This document shows positions 49,331 to 57,379 of a stretch of DNA of 64,000 nt, piece after piece. Each line of letters opens with the position of its first letter. The stretch's first letter is position 1. The position numbers were made by a program, and so were the translations under genes. The notes under the pieces are model-generated. The model saw only the letters and a program-made list of their open reading frames with translations, searched no databases and was not told the origin of the DNA. The stretch is from Streptomyces sp. NBC_01288 (GTDB lineage Bacteria; Actinomycetota; Actinomycetes; Streptomycetales; Streptomycetaceae): positions 3,844,001 through 3,908,000 of the forward strand of contig NZ_CP108427.1 of NCBI RefSeq assembly GCF_035982055.1, written 5' to 3'.

Positions 49331-50428
49331 GTGACAGCCCCGGTGCCGCTACGCTCCCCTTTCGTGCAGCAGACGCGTCTCGACACCGATCGGATCCGGG
49401 CCGCTCGGCGGGTGATCGACCCGGTGTTTCTCGGCACTCCGCTGTATCGCTGCGAGGCGTTGGAGCCCGGGCTCGGGTGTGCGGTGAGTATCAAGCTCGA
49501 AACGGCGAACCCGGTGCGCAGTTTCAAGGGCCGCGGCACCGAGGTGGTCGCGAGTCTGCTCGCCGAGCACGGTCCGCGGGCCGTGGTGTGCGCCAGTGCG
49601 GGCAACCTCGGCCAGGCCCTCGCCTGGTCCGGTCGTGGCCGGGGGCTCGACGTGACCGTCGTAGCGTCCCGTTTTGCTACGGCGGCCAAGCTGGACCGCA
49701 TCCGTGCGTTGGGTGCCGGGCTGGAACTGGTGGACGGGGACCACGAGTTGGCGCGCGAGCGGGCGGCGGAGATCGCTCGGTACGAGGGCATCCGGCTGGT
49801 CGAGGACAGCCTGGACATCGAGACGTGCGAGGGTGCGGCGACCATCGGCCTGGAACTGGTGGAGGCACGTGAACAGGCGGAACAGGCGAAACAGACGGGA
49901 CCAGCAGGACTGGCAGAAGTGGCCGAACCGGCCGAACCGGCGGGCACCGCGCCGCCGTTCGACGCCGTCCTGATCGCTCTCGGCGGTGGGGCGCTGGCCA
50001 CCGGCGTGGGGCATGTGCTGAAAGCCCTGGCGCCCGGCGTCGAGGTGATCTGCGTCCAGCCGCTGGGCGCGCCGGCGATGACGCGCTCGTGGCGCGGGCG
50101 CCGTGTCGTCACCACCGACTCGACCGACACCATCGCCGACGGCGTCGCCGGCCGCCGCCCCATCCCGGCCGTCCTGGACGATCTCCTCCTGGTCGCCGAC
50201 GACGCCGTCCTCGTCCAGGAGGCGTCGATCGTCGCCGGTATGCGGATGCTCCTCGACCACGCCGGCCTCGTCGTCGAACCGTCGGCCGCACTTGGCATCG
50301 CGGCGATTCTGGAAGACCGTGACCGTTTCGCGGGCCGGCATGTGGTCACCATCGTGTGTGGCAGCAACGTCGACGGGGACGCCTATCGCCGTTGGGTCGG
50401 CGCGGCTGCCCTCCCGCACAGGGCCTGA
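49331..50428 (+). CDS. PLP-dependent threonine/serine dehydratase-like lyase
   Basis: A fold-type-II PLP enzyme of 365 residues from GTG 49331; GTG 49343 and GTG 49364 are alternatives and none has a clear RBS. The PLP lysine is in ANPVRSFKGRGTEV, the N-loop is ASAGNLGQALAW and the glycine loop ALGGGALATG. There is no ACT domain. It is related to threonine/serine dehydratases and cystathionine-beta-synthase-like enzymes. A low-complexity linker of about 28 residues (from EAREQAEQAKQ to AEPAEPAG), encoded by 9-bp repeats, interrupts the domain before the glycine loop and is unusual for the family. Substrate unknown. Confidence 0.82.
   Translation: MTAPVPLRSPFVQQTRLDTDRIRAARRVIDPVFLGTPLYRCEALEPGLGCAVSIKLETANPVRSFKGRGTEVVASLLAEHGPRAVVCASAGNLGQALAWSGRGRGLDVTVVASRFATAAKLDRIRALGAGLELVDGDHELARERAAEIARYEGIRLVEDSLDIETCEGAATIGLELVEAREQAEQAKQTGPAGLAEVAEPAEPAGTAPPFDAVLIALGGGALATGVGHVLKALAPGVEVICVQPLGAPAMTRSWRGRRVVTTDSTDTIADGVAGRRPIPAVLDDLLLVADDAVLVQEASIVAGMRMLLDHAGLVVEPSAALGIAAILEDRDRFAGRHVVTIVCGSNVDGDAYRRWVGAAALPHRA
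49871..49938 (+). repeat. 9-bp repeats forming an in-frame linker in the PLP lyase gene
   Basis: GAACAGGCG (49871-49879), GAACAGGCG (49880-49888) and AAACAGACG (49889-49897), then GGCCGAACC (49921-49929) and GGCCGAACC (49930-49938), are in frame and encode EQAEQAKQ and AEPAEP. The expansion keeps the reading frame. Confidence 0.8.
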
Positions 50429-50554
50429 CCGTTGCTCGTCCGCCGCTCACCACGAACACCGCCTGCCAGACGTACGCCGAGGGCTCGGCGGGCGTCGTGA
50501 GAGGGCGCGGGCTGGACTGTCCGGGACCAACGCCACGTGTCAAGCATTTCGACC

Positions 50555-50597
50555 CCGTTCAGAATGAACGGTGGCCGCGCCCTCCCCGCCCTACGAT
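50555..50597 (+). promoter_or_regulatory. Operator and probable leaderless promoter of the DUF5829 gene
   Basis: CCGTTCA-GAA-TGAACGG (50555-50571) is a perfect 7-bp-arm inverted repeat just upstream of TACGAT (50592-50597), which lies 7 nt before ATG 50605. No Shine-Dalgarno is visible, so the mRNA is likely leaderless. The -35 is weak, so an activator at the palindrome is possible. Confidence 0.5.
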
Positions 50598-50604
50598 CCG
50601 GCAC

Positions 50605-51570
50605 ATGCTGATTCGTCGCACACTACGGATGATCATCGTGCTCGCTGTGGCTCTCGCCGGAGCGATCGGGGGTGGGGTGGGGACGGCACAGGCCGAGGGG
50701 ACCCGGGGCCCGGGCGGCTCGTACGATCGGCAGTTGCTGTTCTACAACCACTCCTTCGGCGTCTTCGACCGGGTCACCGCCGACGCCATCGAGCACTCCG
50801 ACTACCTGCGGGAGTTCGCCAACTTCCAGGTCCGCACCACGACCGGTACCGGCGGCCAGACCTGGACCGGCCGCTATCTGATGGGCCGCGAGACCTACCT
50901 GGAACTGCTCGGGATCGGTGACGTCCCGGGCCAGGACGGCACCCTCGGCTCCGCCGGACTCGGCCTCTCGGTCGAGCACGCGGGCGACCTGGCGACGGTC
51001 AGGGAACGGCTGAAGGACGAGGGGGTCGCCGAACCCGTCGACTTCCTCCAGACCAAGGACTTCGGTGACGGTGTGCCCGTGCCGTGGTTCGACGCGGTGC
51101 TCACCGACACCCAGTACGACGCCTTCGACGCCTGGGGGATGGAGTACCGGCCGGAGTACTTCGCCGACCCGCGCAGCAACACCGAGCCGCCGAGTTTCCC
51201 CGGTGACGTCGGCCGGGAGCGCTACCTCTCCGACGACTACCGCACCCACCTCATGCGGGACGTGACCGCCGTCCGGATCGCGATCACCCCGGGCGACCTC
51301 GCCGACACCGTGCCGCTGCTGCGGGCCGGCGGGTTCACCGTCCGGACCGTGACGGGCGGGGGCGTCGTCGCGGAGGGCGGCGGCACCACGATCCGGCTCG
51401 ACGTCGCCCCGCGCGAACAGACGGGATACCAGCAGGTCGACATGTCACTCAACCGGCCCGTGAAGGACCGGCACGTGGAGCGGATCGGCAACTCGACCCT
51501 CACCGTCGGCCCCGGCAGCCACGCGGTCTGGACGTTCGCCAAGAACGGCACGAGCGGCACCACCCGCTAG
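50605..51570 (+). CDS. Secreted DUF5829-like protein
   Basis: A 321-residue secreted protein with a signal peptide (about 1-31, MLIRRTLRMIIVLAVALAGA... ending GTAQA). The mature domain of about 290 residues (LLFYNHSFGVFDRVTADAIEHSDYLREFANFQVRTTT..., YLMGRETYLELLGIGD, WGMEYRPEYFADP) matches what I know as DUF5829. The arrangement recalls glyoxalase/VOC-like beta-alpha-beta repeats, but no metal site is clear. Function unknown. The final codons and stop lie in a 22-bp tandem repeat, and a strong terminator follows. Confidence 0.75.
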   Translation: MLIRRTLRMIIVLAVALAGAIGGGVGTAQAEGTRGPGGSYDRQLLFYNHSFGVFDRVTADAIEHSDYLREFANFQVRTTTGTGGQTWTGRYLMGRETYLELLGIGDVPGQDGTLGSAGLGLSVEHAGDLATVRERLKDEGVAEPVDFLQTKDFGDGVPVPWFDAVLTDTQYDAFDAWGMEYRPEYFADPRSNTEPPSFPGDVGRERYLSDDYRTHLMRDVTAVRIAITPGDLADTVPLLRAGGFTVRTVTGGGVVAEGGGTTIRLDVAPREQTGYQQVDMSLNRPVKDRHVERIGNSTLTVGPGSHAVWTFAKNGTSGTTR

Positions 51571-51620
51571 ACAGAACGGCACCACCCGCTAGGCAGAACA
51601 GCACCACCCGCCGGACAGCG
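51556..51620. repeat. 22-bp tandem repeat across the DUF5829 stop codon
   Basis: Units at 51556-51577, 51578-51599 and 51600-51620 share the core GCACCACCCGCTAG.CAGAAC. The first contains the stop TAG (51568-51570). The second is nearly identical and the third degenerate. Confidence 0.8.
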
Positions 51621-51657
51621 CGTGCGCCCCCTTTCGCCGAAGAAAGGGGGCGCACGC
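51620..51657. terminator. Strong bidirectional terminator
   Basis: GCGTGCGCCCCCTTTC (51620-51635) and GAAAGGGGGCGCACGC (51642-51657) form a perfect 16-bp stem with a GCCGAA loop between the convergent DUF5829 and msrA genes. Confidence 0.88.
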
Positions 51658-51720
51658 CTCCGGATGATCTACCGCTCGCGCCTCGTCGTCAGCGTCAGCC
51701 ATCCGCACCAGCCGTCCGCG

Positions 51721-52233
51721 TCAGCCGTCCGCGCGGGCCGGCAGTCGCCACCCCGGCCGCGGGAAGTGGCAGGTGTAGCCGTCCGGGTACCGCTGGAGGT
51801 AGTCCTGGTGCTCCGGCTCGGCCTCCCAGAAGGGGCCGACCGGCTCCACCTCGGTGACGACCTTGCCCGGCCACAGGCCCGACGCGTCCACGTCGGCGAT
51901 CGTGTCCTCGGCGACACGCTTCTGCTCGTCGTCGACGTAGTAGATCGCCGAGCGGTAGCTGAGGCCGATGTCGTTGCCCTGGCGGTTCTTGGTGCTCGGG
52001 TCGTGGATCTGGAAGAAGAACTCCAGGAGCGCGCGGTAGTCGGTCTGCTCCGGGTCGTAGAGGATCTCGATGGCCTCCGCGTGCGTGCCGTGGTTACGGT
52101 ACGTCGCGTTCGGCACGTCTCCCCCGGTGTAGCCGACCCGGGTCGCCGTCACGCCCGGGAGCCGGCGGACCAGCTCCTCCATTCCCCAGAAGCATCCGCC
52201 CGCCAGCACGGCCCTCTGCGTCTGCGCAGCCAT
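51721..52233 (-). CDS. msrA: Peptide methionine-S-sulfoxide reductase (short form)
   Basis: A 170-residue MsrA of the short clade. The catalytic cysteine is C14 in AGGCFWGMEELVRRLPGV. The conserved GYTGGDVPNATY, HAEAIEILYDP and FFFQIHDPSTKNRQGND stretches follow, with a single C-terminal cysteine in YTCHF. It differs from the long MsrA at 46864 in length and in its resolving-cysteine region, so the two are paralogues of different subfamilies, not a recent duplication. It starts at ATG 52233. Confidence 0.95.
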   Translation of the reverse strand: MAAQTQRAVLAGGCFWGMEELVRRLPGVTATRVGYTGGDVPNATYRNHGTHAEAIEILYDPEQTDYRALLEFFFQIHDPSTKNRQGNDIGLSYRSAIYYVDDEQKRVAEDTIADVDASGLWPGKVVTEVEPVGPFWEAEPEHQDYLQRYPDGYTCHFPRPGWRLPARADG

Positions 52234-52320
52234 CGCGACCCTCCAATTTCCGTCAGCTCGATCACTCGGGCGGTTCGGTCACTCGGCTCGTACGTAACCG
52301 GCATCCTTTACCCAGTGTGC

Positions 52321-53823
52321 TCAACGCACGAGGGGTCCGCGCGATTCCGCGCCCGTCCAAACCAGGCCCGGCGCCTGGAAGCCGCCGATCCTCTCCTCCA
52401 GCAGTTCCGCCAGCCGCAGCGGGGTCCGGTCCTCGAACATCGGCCCGACGATCTGCACCCCCACGGGCAGCCCCTCCGGCGACCGCCCCGCCGGTACGGC
52501 CGTGGCGGGCAGCCCGGGCATGGTGGGCACGCCCGCCCACACGAGCTGGTCGAAGTACGGATGCGCTACGCCGTCGATGTCAAGCCGGCGTGCCAGCGGA
52601 TCGGGGTTGTGGTCGTGCGGGAACGCGGGCGTGGGCGTCACGGGACACACCACGGCGTCGAACGCGCCGAAGAGCCGCCGCCAGCCGTGCCGGTGCAGCT
52701 CGCGGCGGTTGTTCGCCTCCATCCAGTCCCGGTGACTGAACACCATGCCGCGCAGCCGAGCCGCGTCGAGACTGTGATCGTCCGCGCTCAGTCCGGCGGC
52801 ACGGGTGCGCAGCTCCTCGTACCCCTCGACGGGGAAACGCGCGACGGAGTCCGAGAACAGCAACTGCGTGTAGAGCAGGGCGGCTTCGGCCAGGTCGGGC
52901 AGCAGCGGACTGTGCCGTTCGACGCGGGCACCGGCGTCGGCTAGCGCGTCGGCGACCCGGTTCACGCCCGCCCGTACCGCGGACCCGGTCGGGATGAGCG
53001 GATGCTCGTCGAGGACCAGGACCCGGAAGTCGCCGAGCCGCTCGTGGCGCGCGGGTGGCAGCGTCACGTCGTACGCCACACCGAGCGTCAGCGGGTCCGG
53101 TCCGGCCATGACGTCGAGCAGGAGGGCGAGGTCGCGGGCGGTGCGTGCCATCGGGCCGACGACGGCGAGGTCGAGTGCGACCGGCAGTACGGGCGTGTCC
53201 GGCGGGACCATGCCGCGGGTCGCCGCCAGCCCGAGCGTCGGCTTGTGCGCGTAGACACCGCAGAAGTGCGCGGGGGTGCGCAGGGAACCCGCGAGGTCGG
53301 ACCCGATGGACAGCGCCCCGAACCCGGACGCCAGGGCCGCCGCCGACCCGCCGGACGAGCCACCCGACGTACGGCCGTGATCCCAGGGGTTGTTGGTGGT
53401 GCCGTAGATCTCGTTGAAGCTCTGTATGTCCTGGAGCCCGAAGGGCACGTTGGTCTTGCCGAGCACCACCGCGCCCGCGCCCTTGAGCCGTGAGACCTGC
53501 ACCGCGTCCTCGGCCGGCAGCTGGCTCCGGTGCTGCGGCATGCCCCAGGTCGTGGGCAGTCCGGCGATGTCGTACGACTCCTTGACCGTCACCGGGATGC
53601 CGAGCAGCGGCCGGTCTTCGCCCCGGGCGCGGGCCTCGTCGGCCGCGCGTGCCGCGGCCCGGGCACGGTCGAAGTCCGGGACGCAGATCGCGTTGACCGC
53701 CTTGTCGTGCCGCTCGATACGGCTGATCGCCTCGTCGGTCAGTTCCGCCGAGGACACGTCACCGGCGCGCAGCGCGGCGGCGAGTTCCTCGGCCGTCGGG
53801 AAATTCGGCAGATTCGGCTCCAT
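52321..53823 (-). CDS. Amidase (amidase-signature family)
   Basis: A 500-residue amidase-signature hydrolase. The Ser-cisSer-Lys triad is visible as K81 (GIPVTVKESYD), the GGSSGGS serines (about 156-157) and the nucleophile S180 (IGSDLAGSLRTPAHFCGVYAHKPT). It hydrolyses an amide bond of an unknown substrate; the layout is of small-molecule amidases rather than GatA, since no gatB/gatC is near. ATG 53823 is the family-like start (MEPNLPNFPTAEELAAALRAGDVS). It lies downstream of the aldo/keto reductase gene in the same direction. Confidence 0.9.
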   Translation of the reverse strand: MEPNLPNFPTAEELAAALRAGDVSSAELTDEAISRIERHDKAVNAICVPDFDRARAAARAADEARARGEDRPLLGIPVTVKESYDIAGLPTTWGMPQHRSQLPAEDAVQVSRLKGAGAVVLGKTNVPFGLQDIQSFNEIYGTTNNPWDHGRTSGGSSGGSAAALASGFGALSIGSDLAGSLRTPAHFCGVYAHKPTLGLAATRGMVPPDTPVLPVALDLAVVGPMARTARDLALLLDVMAGPDPLTLGVAYDVTLPPARHERLGDFRVLVLDEHPLIPTGSAVRAGVNRVADALADAGARVERHSPLLPDLAEAALLYTQLLFSDSVARFPVEGYEELRTRAAGLSADDHSLDAARLRGMVFSHRDWMEANNRRELHRHGWRRLFGAFDAVVCPVTPTPAFPHDHNPDPLARRLDIDGVAHPYFDQLVWAGVPTMPGLPATAVPAGRSPEGLPVGVQIVGPMFEDRTPLRLAELLEERIGGFQAPGLVWTGAESRGPLVR

Positions 53824-53915
53824 GGATCCGACCGTAGCGACCATGCCGAGGAGCCACGAAATGCCGCTTCACGCAACGGAGTTGACGCGTCGACCTGGGG
53901 AACCGGCGCCGCCGC

Positions 53916-54998
53916 TCAGTACCGCGCCCCGCTCGCCGCCAACGGCGGATACACCGCGCTCGGCACCCCGTCCACCGTCGCCCCCGCGTACTTGAGCATG
54001 TCGCCGACCTGCCGGTTGAGGTCGTGGGGGAAGTTGAGGGTGGGCGTGGACACCTCGTCCAGGGTCGCCGTCTGGGCCGGGGTGAGGTGGAGGTCCAGGG
54101 CCGCGAGGTTGGCTTCCAGGTGGGCCAGGGTGCGCGGGCCGATGAGGGTGGACGTGCTGCCGGGACGGTTCTGGACCCAGGACAGGGCTACGGCGGCGGA
54201 GGTCGCGCCCGTCTCCTTCGCGACCTCGGCGACCGCGTCGATCACCGTGAACTGGGCGGGAGTCGGGGAGCCGAGGATCGCGGAACGCTTCGTGTCGGCG
54301 GGAGTTGACCGGTCCCGGGTGTACTTCCCGGACAGATAGCCGCTCTTGAGGGGGCCCCACGGCAGTACGCCCATCCCCGCGTCCTGGGCCAGGGGGATCA
54401 ACTCGCCCTCGATGGTGCGTTCCAGGAGGGAGTACTCCAACTGGAGTGCGGTGACCGGGGTCCAGTCGCGCAGCAGGGCCGTCGTGTGGGCCTTCGCGGT
54501 GAACCAGGCCGGGGTGTCTGAGAAGCCGACGTAGCGGATCTTGCCCGCCGTGACCAGGTCGTCCAGGGTGCGCAGGGTCTCCTCGACCGGTGTCGAACGG
54601 TCGTGGTTGTGCAGCCAGTACAGGTCGATGTAGTCGGTGCGGAGGCGGCGCAGCGAGTCGTCCAGCTGGCCGATGATCGCCTTGCGGCCGGCGCCGCCGC
54701 CGTTGGGGTCGCCGAGGTGGAGGTTGCCGTAGAACTTGGTGGCCAGGACCAGGCGGTCGCGCAGGCCGGGGCGGGCGGCGAGGAAGTCGCCGAGGATCGC
54801 TTCCGAGTGGCCGTTCGTGTAGAAGTTCGCGGTGTCGACGAAGTTGCCGCCGTGGTCGAGGTAGGCCTGGATGATCTTCTCCGACTCCTCCACGCCGCAG
54901 CCGAAGCCGGCGTCCTCGCCGAAGTTCATCGCCCCGAGACAGAAGGGGCTCACCTTGAGTCCGGAACGGCCGAGACCGACGTACGAGTCGAGTGTCAT
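53916..54998 (-). CDS. Aldo/keto reductase
   Basis: A 360-residue NADPH-dependent aldo/keto reductase (TIM barrel). The catalytic tetrad is visible: D55 and Y60 in DTANFYTNGHSE, the lysine in LVLATKFYGN, and the histidine in YWLHNHD. It is of the AKR11/YajO-like type that reduces aldehydes. ATG 54998 has GGAG 6 nt upstream. It diverges from an AraC-family gene, the usual partner arrangement, so expression is probably induced by the AraC protein. Confidence 0.92.
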   Translation of the reverse strand: MTLDSYVGLGRSGLKVSPFCLGAMNFGEDAGFGCGVEESEKIIQAYLDHGGNFVDTANFYTNGHSEAILGDFLAARPGLRDRLVLATKFYGNLHLGDPNGGGAGRKAIIGQLDDSLRRLRTDYIDLYWLHNHDRSTPVEETLRTLDDLVTAGKIRYVGFSDTPAWFTAKAHTTALLRDWTPVTALQLEYSLLERTIEGELIPLAQDAGMGVLPWGPLKSGYLSGKYTRDRSTPADTKRSAILGSPTPAQFTVIDAVAEVAKETGATSAAVALSWVQNRPGSTSTLIGPRTLAHLEANLAALDLHLTPAQTATLDEVSTPTLNFPHDLNRQVGDMLKYAGATVDGVPSAVYPPLAASGARY

Positions 54999-55160
54999 GA
55001 AGTGCTCCTTTGGGAAGTGGCCGGGAAACCGGCTCCTCAAGGACACCACCGTGACCAGGGGAATCGTTAGGGCGATCCCACCGCCCGCTTGCACGATCCT
55101 GTCTATCTGCCGGTCGGGCGGACAGTTGCCGACGGCCCCTCCCGGTGCTTGGATCGAGGC

Positions 55161-56057
55161 GTGCACCCACCCGCGCTCCTGAAGGAACTGCGCGCCCTGA
55201 TCGACCGGCACGCCGACCGTGCGCCCCTCGCCGTCGACGGCCTGTTGCTGACCAGGGCCGACAAGCCGGAGGCGCCGACCGTGAGCGTCGCCCGTCCCGT
55301 CCTGGCGATCGTCGCGCAGGGCTCGAAACGGCTCACCCTGGGCGACCGCGTCCACGACTACGGCGCCGGGCAGTACCTTGTCGTCTCGGTCGATCTCCCG
55401 GTCGCCGGTCACTACACGCAGGCCACCCCCGAAGTGCCCTTCCTCGCCTGCGGGTTGGCCCTCGAACCGGCGAAGATCGCCTCCCTGCTGCTCGACACGG
55501 GAGCCACCCCGCTCCCCCGCGGGACGACCACCCCGCACGGTCTCGCCGTGTGCGACGCACCGGCCGAACTCCTCGACGCGGCAGTGCGTCTGCTGCGGCT
55601 GTGCGATCGTCCCGACGACGCGCCGGTGCTCGCGCCGTTGATCGAGAAGGAGATCCTCTGGCGGCTGATCACCGGCGAACAGGGCGCTCTCGTACGGCAG
55701 ATCGGGCTCGCGGACAGTCAACTCACCCATATCGGCAGGGCCATTCGCTGGATCCGCGACCACCACACGGAGACCCTCCGCATCGACGACCTGGCCCGGC
55801 TCGCCGGGATGAGCGCCTCGCCCTTCCACCGCCACTTCCGCGCGGTGACCGCCCTGACCCCGATCCAGTACCAGAAGCGAATCCGCCTCCAGGAGGCCCG
55901 GTTGCTGCTGATGAGCAGCGCGGGGGACGTCTCGGACGTCGGTTTCGCGGTCGGTTACGACAGCGCGTCCCAGTTCAGCCGCGAATACCGCCGTGCCTTC
56001 GGCAGGCCGCCGGGGCAGGATGCGCTACGGCTGCGGGGTGGGACGGCAGGCGCGTGA
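55161..56057 (+). CDS. AraC-family transcriptional regulator
   Basis: A 298-residue regulator with an N-terminal AraC-type cupin-like domain (about 15-160, ARPVLAIVAQGSKRLTLGDRVHDYGAGQYLVVSVDLPV) and two C-terminal HTH motifs (about 200-290, RIDDLARLAGMSASPFHRHFRAVTALTPIQYQKRIRLQEARLLL and DVGFAVGYDSASQFSREYRRAFG). GTG 55161 is used. It diverges from the aldo/keto reductase across 162 nt and probably activates that gene in response to an aldehyde or aromatic ligand (inference). Confidence 0.92.
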   Translation: MHPPALLKELRALIDRHADRAPLAVDGLLLTRADKPEAPTVSVARPVLAIVAQGSKRLTLGDRVHDYGAGQYLVVSVDLPVAGHYTQATPEVPFLACGLALEPAKIASLLLDTGATPLPRGTTTPHGLAVCDAPAELLDAAVRLLRLCDRPDDAPVLAPLIEKEILWRLITGEQGALVRQIGLADSQLTHIGRAIRWIRDHHTETLRIDDLARLAGMSASPFHRHFRAVTALTPIQYQKRIRLQEARLLLMSSAGDVSDVGFAVGYDSASQFSREYRRAFGRPPGQDALRLRGGTAGA

Positions 56058-56091
56058 TCGTGAACAGCGTGGTGGAGAGGGAGAGTTGAGC

Positions 56092-56460
56092 ATGGCTGTC
56101 TTCGTCGGTGTCCGGGGCTTCCTCCAGTGCGACGAGCCGCAGTTGGCCCAGCTCGAACGGATCATCAGGTCACCCGAGGCCGACTACCCGTACAACGAGG
56201 CGTGGGCCCTGCCCGGCCGCCACTACAACTGGATCCACTACGTCTTCTACGGCGCCGACATCCACGCGAACTCGGTCGAGGCGATGCTGGATCTGCTGCG
56301 GACCATCGCCCGCATCCCGCCCTCCGACGACGACAACGACCACGTGACCGGGCTGTTCCACGCCAGCCACGAGATCGACGGGATGAGCGAGTGGCAGATC
56401 CGCGACGGCCGGGTGCACATCGGCCCCGCCGACGGCCGCCTTCGCTACCTCGACGAATGA
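56092..56460 (+). CDS. Hypothetical protein
   Basis: A 122-residue soluble protein of a family I do not name. It contains FLQCDEPQLAQLERII, the aromatic stretch RHYNWIHYVFYGADIHANSVEAMLDLLRTIARI and a C-terminal FHASHEIDGMSEWQIRDGRVHIG. GGAGAGGGAGA lies 6-16 nt before ATG 56092. It starts 34 nt after the araC stop and may be co-transcribed. A heptamer array begins 2 nt past its stop. Confidence 0.75.
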   Translation: MAVFVGVRGFLQCDEPQLAQLERIIRSPEADYPYNEAWALPGRHYNWIHYVFYGADIHANSVEAMLDLLRTIARIPPSDDDNDHVTGLFHASHEIDGMSEWQIRDGRVHIGPADGRLRYLDE

Positions 56461-56462
56461 CA

Positions 56463-56504
56463 AACGGCGAACGGCGAACGGCGAACAGCTAACGGTTAAC
56501 AGCG
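56463..56504. repeat. 7-bp tandem repeat just after a stop codon
   Basis: AACGGCG occurs three times in a row (56463-56483), followed by AACAGCT, AACGGTT and AACAGCG to 56504, starting 2 nt past the stop at 56460. Six units in all. Confidence 0.85.
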
Positions 56505-56565
56505 ACCGGCGACCCGGGCGGCAAAAGGGTGTGACAGGCACGCCGGGCCGGGATTTGATGCGTCC

Positions 56566-57378
56566 GTGAACGAGCCGAGCAAGCCCAGTGACCCGAGCGA
56601 CCCGAGCGACCCGAGCGACCCGAGTGAGCCGGGTCCGCTCGGACCCAGCACCTTCCTGGTCGGCGGCGGCTGGGCCACCCCCGTCGTCTACGAACCTTTC
56701 CTCCGCGCCGCGGGCAAGACCGCCGGGTCCGCGCCCCGCATCGCCTGCGTGATCGTCGACGAGGGCGAGGGCGACGGGGAGCGTCAATTCGCGCGCTACG
56801 AGGGCACGTTGAGGAGTGCCGGGGACTGCACACCCGTACCCGTGCTCGTGCCGATCGGCCACCGCTTCGACGTCGAGGCGGCCCGCGACGTGGACGGGCT
56901 GCTCGTGTGCGGCGGGTTGACCCCCGCCTATCAGGACGCCTTCGCGGACTGCCTCGACCGGTTGCCGCGGCTGCTCGCCGAGCGGGGTGTCCCGTACGCC
57001 GGGTTCTCCGCCGGGGCCGCCCTCGCCGCGCGGTCGGCCGTCGTCGGGGGGTGGCTGCTCGACGGCGTTCCGGTGTGCCCGGAGGACACCGCCGAGGACC
57101 TGGCCGAGATCGCCGTACGGGACGGGCTCGGGCTGGTGTCCTTCGCCGTGGACGCGCATGCGGCGCAGTGGGGGACGCTGCCTCGGCTCATCGCCGCCGT
57201 CGCCCGGCACCGGCTCCCCCACGGCGTCGCCGTCGACGAGAACACGCTGGTCGAGGTGGCGCCGGACGGCCGCGCCCATGTCTCCGGACTGGGGCGCGCG
57301 CACTCGGTACGGCCGTCGGCGGACGACGGCGTGCTCGTACGGTCCTACGGCGCGGGCGAGTCCTTCCCCGCCGCCTGA
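56566..57378 (+). CDS. Peptidase S51 (dipeptidase E/cyanophycinase-like)
   Basis: A 270-residue protein with the class-I glutamine-amidotransferase fold of peptidase family S51. The nucleophile serine is in the elbow GFSAGAALAA, preceded by DGLLVCGGLTPAY. Such enzymes are Asp-specific dipeptidases or related hydrolases. The first 30 residues are a Pro-Ser-Asp repeat (PSDPSDPSDPSDPSEP) encoded by 9-bp tandem repeats and are not part of the fold. GTG 56566 is the start, with no obvious RBS. Start codons within the repeat are excluded by the lack of ATG/GTG there. Confidence 0.82.
   Translation: MNEPSKPSDPSDPSDPSDPSEPGPLGPSTFLVGGGWATPVVYEPFLRAAGKTAGSAPRIACVIVDEGEGDGERQFARYEGTLRSAGDCTPVPVLVPIGHRFDVEAARDVDGLLVCGGLTPAYQDAFADCLDRLPRLLAERGVPYAGFSAGAALAARSAVVGGWLLDGVPVCPEDTAEDLAEIAVRDGLGLVSFAVDAHAAQWGTLPRLIAAVARHRLPHGVAVDENTLVEVAPDGRAHVSGLGRAHSVRPSADDGVLVRSYGAGESFPAA
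56587..56631 (+). repeat. 9-bp tandem repeat coding for a Pro-Ser-Asp tail
   Basis: Five units of AGYGACCCG (56587-56631, last degenerate) encode the SDP repeats at the N-terminus of the S51 peptidase. Confidence 0.85.
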
Positions 57379-57379
57379 A

